Assembly (NCBI GenBank): GCA_031549285.1
Contig: JAVBPZ010000003.1
Span: 62,001-126,000, forward strand
Direction of reading: 5' to 3'
Source of the DNA: JAAYCI01 sp031549285
GTDB taxonomy: Bacteria; Bacillota; Clostridia; Oscillospirales; Ruminococcaceae
DNA: 64,000 bases
Positions 60,944 through 64,000 of this stretch are shown in pieces. How positions within the stretch are numbered: the first letter of the stretch is position 1; each line of letters begins with the position of its first letter. The notes beneath the pieces were generated by a model, which had not been told where the DNA came from, did no database searches, and saw only the letters and a list, made by a program, of their open reading frames with translations. The translations under genes were made by a program, and so were the position numbers.

Positions 60944-61863
60944 GCCCCGCCTCCCTCTACGTCGCTTTTGGCAATCGCCAGGAACGCGTCCTCCAGCGAT
61001 CCCTTCCTCACCTCAAAATTTTTAAACAGCTTTTGGTACGTACCCAGCAGCGGCAGCGCCTCCATGGTGGAAGACAGGTTTATCACAAACACCGCGCCAT
61101 TCTCGTGGAACGGCACCGCCTTTTCCGCCAGCAGTGCGCGCGCCGCGCCGGCATCCTTCGCTTCAAACCACAGCGCATCGCTGGAATATTCCTCCCGCAG
61201 GCTGGGCGGCGTCCCTTTCGCCAAAATGCGCCCATGCCCCATCATAATCACATAGTCCGCCGCAGCCGCCTCCTCCATGTAATGGGTGGTCAGCAGCACG
61301 GTGGTACCGCTTTGCTGCTGCAGCGCGCGCACCGTCTCCCAAATCGCCTTCCGGCTGGAAGGGTCCAGCCCGGCGGTCGGCTCGTCCAGGAACAGCACCT
61401 CCGGCGTGTTCACCAGCGCCCGGGCAATATCCGCCCTGCGGCGCGGCCCGCCGGACAGCTTTTCATACCGTCGGTCTATGAACTCCCGCAAATGCAGCGC
61501 CGCGCACAGCTCGTCCACCCTGCCGCGCAGCTGCCGGGCGCTCAGCCCGTAAAACGACCCCCGTACCAGCAGGTTCTCCCGCACGCTCAGCTTCCCGTCC
61601 AGCAGGCTTTGCTGAAACACCACCCCAATACATCCGCGTATCGCCGCGTCGTCCTTGCCCAGCACATATCCGCCGATGCGCACCTCGCCCGCGTCCTTCG
61701 GCAGCAGGGTGGCCAAAATGTCAATGGTGGTAGATTTCCCCGCCCCATTCTCCCCCAGCAGCGCAAACAGCTGCCCTTTTTCCACATAAAAGTCGGTTCC
61801 CTGCACCGCTTTTACCGCGCCATACCTCTTGCATAGGTTTTCCACCACAATCATTTTATCCAT
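60940..61863 (-). CDS. ABC transporter ATP-binding protein (DrrA-like)
   Basis: A 307-residue ATPase: Walker A GENGAGKST (about residues 37-45), signature LSGGPRRR (a variant of LSGGQ), Walker B LFLDEPTAGLD, H-loop TTHYMEEA, followed by a ~85-residue C-terminal domain as in DrrA-type exporters. Its start overlaps the DUF3021 gene by 8 bases and its stop overlaps the permease gene. Confidence 0.93.
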   Translation of the reverse strand: MDKMIVVENLCKRYGAVKAVQGTDFYVEKGQLFALLGENGAGKSTTIDILATLLPKDAGEVRIGGYVLGKDDAAIRGCIGVVFQQSLLDGKLSVRENLLVRGSFYGLSARQLRGRVDELCAALHLREFIDRRYEKLSGGPRRRADIARALVNTPEVLFLDEPTAGLDPSSRKAIWETVRALQQQSGTTVLLTTHYMEEAAAADYVIMMGHGRILAKGTPPSLREEYSSDALWFEAKDAGAARALLAEKAVPFHENGAVFVINLSSTMEALPLLGTYQKLFKNFEVRKGSLEDAFLAIAKSDVEGGGA

Positions 61864-62302
61864 GGGGCCCCTCCCCAGATACCGCGCTTTGTTTTTGCTT
61901 GCGCCCCTGAATCGCTTTGTTTATCTTTTCCGCATCCAGCTTTGCCTGCAGTACAAACACCCCGGCCACACAGCCGTACACCGCCAGGCAGATTCCCGCC
62001 GTAACGCCCAGCCACAGCGGCCGCATGGGGAACCAATGAAACACCAGCCCCCCCAGCACAAAAACAACCGCCAACACACACGCAATCTGCGATAAAATGC
62101 GCACCGGGCCATATTCCTCCGGCAACAGCGCATCCAACACTGCCTCCGCCACCGCTATCACCAGCGTCACCAGAAAATACTGCAGTATCTCCACCACCCG
62201 CAGCACGCCCACCACGTCGAACAAATTCAGCAGCGAAATGATGGCAACCAGCGCCGTGAAGGAAACACACCATGTGACCAGCACAAACCATACTCGTTTC
62301 AT
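61856..62302 (-). CDS. DUF3021 membrane protein
   Basis: A 148-residue protein with four transmembrane segments (about 4-25, 38-60, 68-92, 98-122) and a charged C-terminal tail, matching DUF3021. Such proteins are regular partners of LytTR regulators and are thought to inhibit or gate them, though the mechanism is not established for this case. ATG at 62302 has GGGAGGGG upstream and lies one base after the LytTR stop. Confidence 0.87.
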   Translation of the reverse strand: MKRVWFVLVTWCVSFTALVAIISLLNLFDVVGVLRVVEILQYFLVTLVIAVAEAVLDALLPEEYGPVRILSQIACVLAVVFVLGGLVFHWFPMRPLWLGVTAGICLAVYGCVAGVFVLQAKLDAEKINKAIQGRKQKQSAVSGEGPHG

Positions 62303-62303
62303 T

Positions 62304-62750
62304 TCATTCCCCTCCCAGGCCAAATTTCTTTTTAAAGTCCGGAACATAGTGCCGGTTCACCAGCACCTTTTCGCCGTTTCCCAACAGCGCCTCCAGCCGG
62401 CCGCCCATGGTGGGCCGCACACTTTCCACCGCCAGCGTGTTCAAAATCACACTTTTCCCCACCCGCACAAAACTGGTGGCCGCCAGCTTTTCTTCCAGCT
62501 CATACAGCCGCGCCTCGCACTGGTACACGTCGGCCGCACTATACGCAAATGTTTTTTCCTCCACACTTTCAAAGTAAAAAACCTCCTGCAGCGCCAGGTT
62601 ATACTGGCGTCCGTCTTTACTTGCCGGCAGGGAAAACGCATACAGCTGTATCTGCTGCACCAGCGCCGCCAGCCGCTCATCCATCATGCCACAGCGAATA
62701 GTAATCTCCACCTCGGCATTCTCCGGGTTTTGTTCTATCTGCAGTTTCAC
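62304..62750 (-). CDS. LytTR DNA-binding domain regulator
   Basis: A 148-residue stand-alone LytTR protein. The C-terminal ~95 residues form the LytTR domain: VFYFESVEEKTFAYSAADVY, LEEKLAATSFVRVGKSVILNT and RLEALLGNGEKVLVNRHYVPDFKKKF. There is no receiver domain. The GTG at 62750 is preferred, with AGGGGGA upstream at good spacing; an ATG further upstream (62858) adds unconserved residues. First gene of a four-gene operon with DUF3021 and an ABC exporter, which it probably controls. Confidence 0.88.
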   Translation of the reverse strand: MKLQIEQNPENAEVEITIRCGMMDERLAALVQQIQLYAFSLPASKDGRQYNLALQEVFYFESVEEKTFAYSAADVYQCEARLYELEEKLAATSFVRVGKSVILNTLAVESVRPTMGGRLEALLGNGEKVLVNRHYVPDFKKKFGLGGE

Positions 62751-62852
62751 CGGCCGTCCCCCTTTGTTTGTACTCACACTAGGTACCCACTGATTAAAGC
62801 CCGGCACGTTCGGGCGGCACATCTTTGCCCGAATGGCACACCGCAAAATCCT

Positions 62853-62982
62853 CGACAATAACGGGTATTAACCCCGGGGCAGAACCCCGGCCCCGCGCTT
62901 CGCGCATTTCCCGCGGCAGCCCGTAGGCCGCCATCCTTTGAATCTCTTGGGCAGAGACCGCGGGGTGTTATACCCGTTGTCG
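62853..62982. repeat. 130-bp unit with imperfect terminal inverted repeats
   Basis: The left end CGACAATAACGGGTATTAA (62853-62871) is mirrored by TTATACCCGTTGTCG (62968-62982); pairing continues inward through CCCCG-rich sequence to roughly 25 positions with gaps. It could be a small non-autonomous element or a folded RNA. Confidence 0.45.
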
Positions 62983-63004
62983 CCCTCCTCACTCGGCCAT
63001 GAGA

Positions 63005-63045
63005 ATGCAAGCATTCGCGTGGCGCTCGCTTCGTCGGGCAATAAA
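63005..63045 (+). repeat. 41-bp dispersed repeat, copy 1
   Basis: Shares ATxCAAGCATTCxCGTGG, CGCTCGCTTC and a final AATAAA with copy 2 at 63221-63261 (about 34 of 41 positions by eye). Copy 1 includes the palindrome GAATGC-AA-GCATTC. Confidence 0.7.
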
Positions 63046-63220
63046 CCTATTATTGCCTGCGGTTTTGCGATGCACCCTCGGTCAAACCTGCACCCCCGGC
63101 CCGCACCGCCATTTAATCATCGCTTACCTAGTATCATAGGTCCGCCCGCCAAACTTTACAAGAAAAAATCGGCAAGCTGCATTTTGGCCGGGGTAAGCTG
63201 CACCGGCTACCCCAGCACGC

Positions 63221-63261
63221 ATACAAGCATTCACGTGGCGCTCGCTTCCTCAGTTAATAAA
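63221..63261 (+). repeat. 41-bp dispersed repeat, copy 2
   Basis: Direct repeat of 63005-63045, 216 bases away. The palindrome is partly lost (ATACAAGCAT). Confidence 0.7.
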
Positions 63262-63300
63262 AACACCCGGGAAACGCACACCAATCAGCGTTTCTCCGGG
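63261..63300 (-). terminator. Terminator of the zinc-ribbon protein gene
   Basis: CCCGGGAAACGC (63266-63277) pairs with GCGTTTCTCCGGG (63288-63300) with one bulge; on the minus strand TGTTTTT follows. Confidence 0.8.
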
Positions 63301-63332
63301 CATTTTTGGTTTTTGTTGTCGCTTCCGGCAGC

Positions 63333-64000
63333 CTACTGCAGCAGCTCGGTCATCGCCTTAACATCCTCCCCGCTCAGCTGACCAAACGTTTTCCCATACA
63401 TGCGCTGCATCTCCAGCCGCCTGTTAATATAGTCGCTCCCTTTTTGAAACGTATCTGCGTCCAGCGTCGGCTGCAGTTCTGCATAAGCTGTTTTCACGTC
63501 TTTTATGCTGGCAAAGCTCGCCAGATTTTCCAGAAACGAAATCTTGGGGGCATTCCGAACCGGCGGAACACTGCTTTCCTCCACCGTGCGTCGGCACAAG
63601 GTGCAAAACTCCCCCTGGTTGCCGGTTTTCCCGCACACACAGGTCCAGGTGCCGTTCGCTTCTTTTTCATACCACGCGAAGGCATCCGCTCCATACTGTG
63701 TCTTCACCCGCAACAGCTCCTGCCAGGACAGTGGCCGCGCCATTCCAGACACCCCGGCAAACGGGCCAGGCTCGCCGCCCTCCGGCACCACCTGCAGAAA
63801 AGCATCGAAATACCTTGCGCCGCTCACCTGTTGTTCGTCGGCCCCGGCCAGTGGCACCGCCCATTCCAGCACCCCACCCATGGACGAGCATACCTCTTCC
63901 ACCAGTGGCTGCGTGTTCTCCCACAGCACCTCACCGTCTGCCCCATACAGGCGCAGCTGTGCTGCCAGGCGCCGCGGTGCAGGCCCCTGGGCATAGGCTT
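63333..64000 (-). CDS. Hypothetical protein with zinc-ribbon-like motif (5' end beyond window)
   Basis: The frame stays open to the right edge, so about 222 C-terminal residues are visible and the start lies outside. Early in the visible part it reads RLYGADGEVLWEN, a repeated-strand style. In the middle WTCVCGKTGNQGEFCTLC has a CxC...CxxC pattern that would suit a zinc ribbon. The last ~75 residues are helical (SFLENLASFASIKDV, then YGKTFGQLSGEDVKAM). I do not recognise a family. It is followed by a terminator. Confidence 0.7.
   Translation of the reverse strand, partial: AYAQGPAPRRLAAQLRLYGADGEVLWENTQPLVEEVCSSMGGVLEWAVPLAGADEQQVSGARYFDAFLQVVPEGGEPGPFAGVSGMARPLSWQELLRVKTQYGADAFAWYEKEANGTWTCVCGKTGNQGEFCTLCRRTVEESSVPPVRNAPKISFLENLASFASIKDVKTAYAELQPTLDADTFQKGSDYINRRLEMQRMYGKTFGQLSGEDVKAMTELLQ

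Larger units (their letters stand above)
62751..63260. other. Gene-free, repeat-rich region
   Basis: Part of a 582-base stretch with no supported gene. It contains a 130-bp unit with imperfect terminal inverted repeats (62853-62982), two copies of a 41-bp repeat, and several short hairpins, for example GGCAATAA/TTATTGCC at 63037-63057 and ACCTA/TAGGT near 63127-63142. Confidence 0.6.

Overview
The window is one contiguous stretch of a GC-rich Firmicutes chromosome, most likely Clostridia (Oscillospirales-like; the family assignment is inference). Support: an Asp23/YloU plus DAK2/YloV pair, PlsY, LL-diaminopimelate aminotransferase (DapL), archaeal/eukaryotic-type ProRS, class II LysRS, the Gram-positive paired ABC half-exporters, PadR-DUF1700-DUF4097-PspC and LytTR-DUF3021 modules, strong AGGAGG-type ribosome binding sites and consensus TTGACA/TATAAT promoters. 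No rRNA, tRNA, CRISPR array, phage or transposase gene was found. About 57 genes are supported, two of them cut by the window edges. Long open frames antisense to many genes are artefacts of GC-rich codon use and are left out.

Layout. 1-6.6 kb (minus): fatty-acid-kinase-like DAK2 protein and Asp23, a sugar nucleotidyltransferase with galE, then the serC-serA serine operon. 7.1-9.4 kb (plus): a PadR-controlled envelope module (PadR, DUF1700, DUF4097, PspC) whose promoter carries a 27-bp perfect palindrome. 9.5-14.8 kb (minus): HAD phosphatase, RidA, PlsC, a D,D-carboxypeptidase lipoprotein and pncB. 15-19.4 kb: two family-2 glycosyltransferases, a CmpB-type membrane protein and a LUD protein. 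19.7-29.2 kb (minus): rlmB, a 1,112-residue degenerate P-type-ATPase-like protein, an EF-G paralogue with an attenuator-like leader, greA, lysS, ruvX. 29.8-31.8 kb (plus): 8-oxoguanine glycosylase and class II aldolase. 32-39.8 kb (minus): plsY, DUF1361, two DUF3048 lipoproteins, and a heterodimeric ABC exporter. 40.1-42 kb (plus): a GntR/ABC/permease (Ytr-like) operon. 42.2-45.8 kb: cobO, a histidine phosphatase, an XRE regulator, trpS. 46-51.7 kb: a NusG-domain-II protein, a TfoX C-terminal protein, and a MarR-controlled heterodimeric ABC exporter. 52-58.1 kb: dapL, DUF1846, purA (minus), acpP and proS (plus). 58.4-62.8 kb (minus): lgt, DUF4190, and a LytTR-DUF3021-ABC operon. 62.8-63.3 kb: a gene-free, repeat-rich stretch. 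63.3-64 kb: the end of a zinc-ribbon-containing protein.

How the genes fit together. Much of the window serves the cell envelope: phospholipid acylation (plsC, plsY, acpP, the FakA-like protein), lipoprotein maturation (lgt) with its likely clients (the carboxypeptidase and two DUF3048 lipoproteins), peptidoglycan precursor supply (dapL), and several regulator-plus-exporter units (PadR, GntR, MarR, LytTR) typical of responses to membrane-active compounds. The rest is central metabolism (serine, UDP-sugars, NAD, purine, aldolase) and translation (lysS, trpS, proS, rlmB, EF-G-like, greA).

Most interesting: the protein at 25067-28405 keeps P-type ATPase architecture but has lost the phosphorylated aspartate and the other catalytic motifs, and carries a ~545-residue disordered N-terminus with repeated short motifs. 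Next are the attenuator-like leader of the EF-G paralogue, a cluster of four TGTTGAAAAC-type repeats near 29.5-29.6 kb, and promoter-embedded operators for PadR and MarR.
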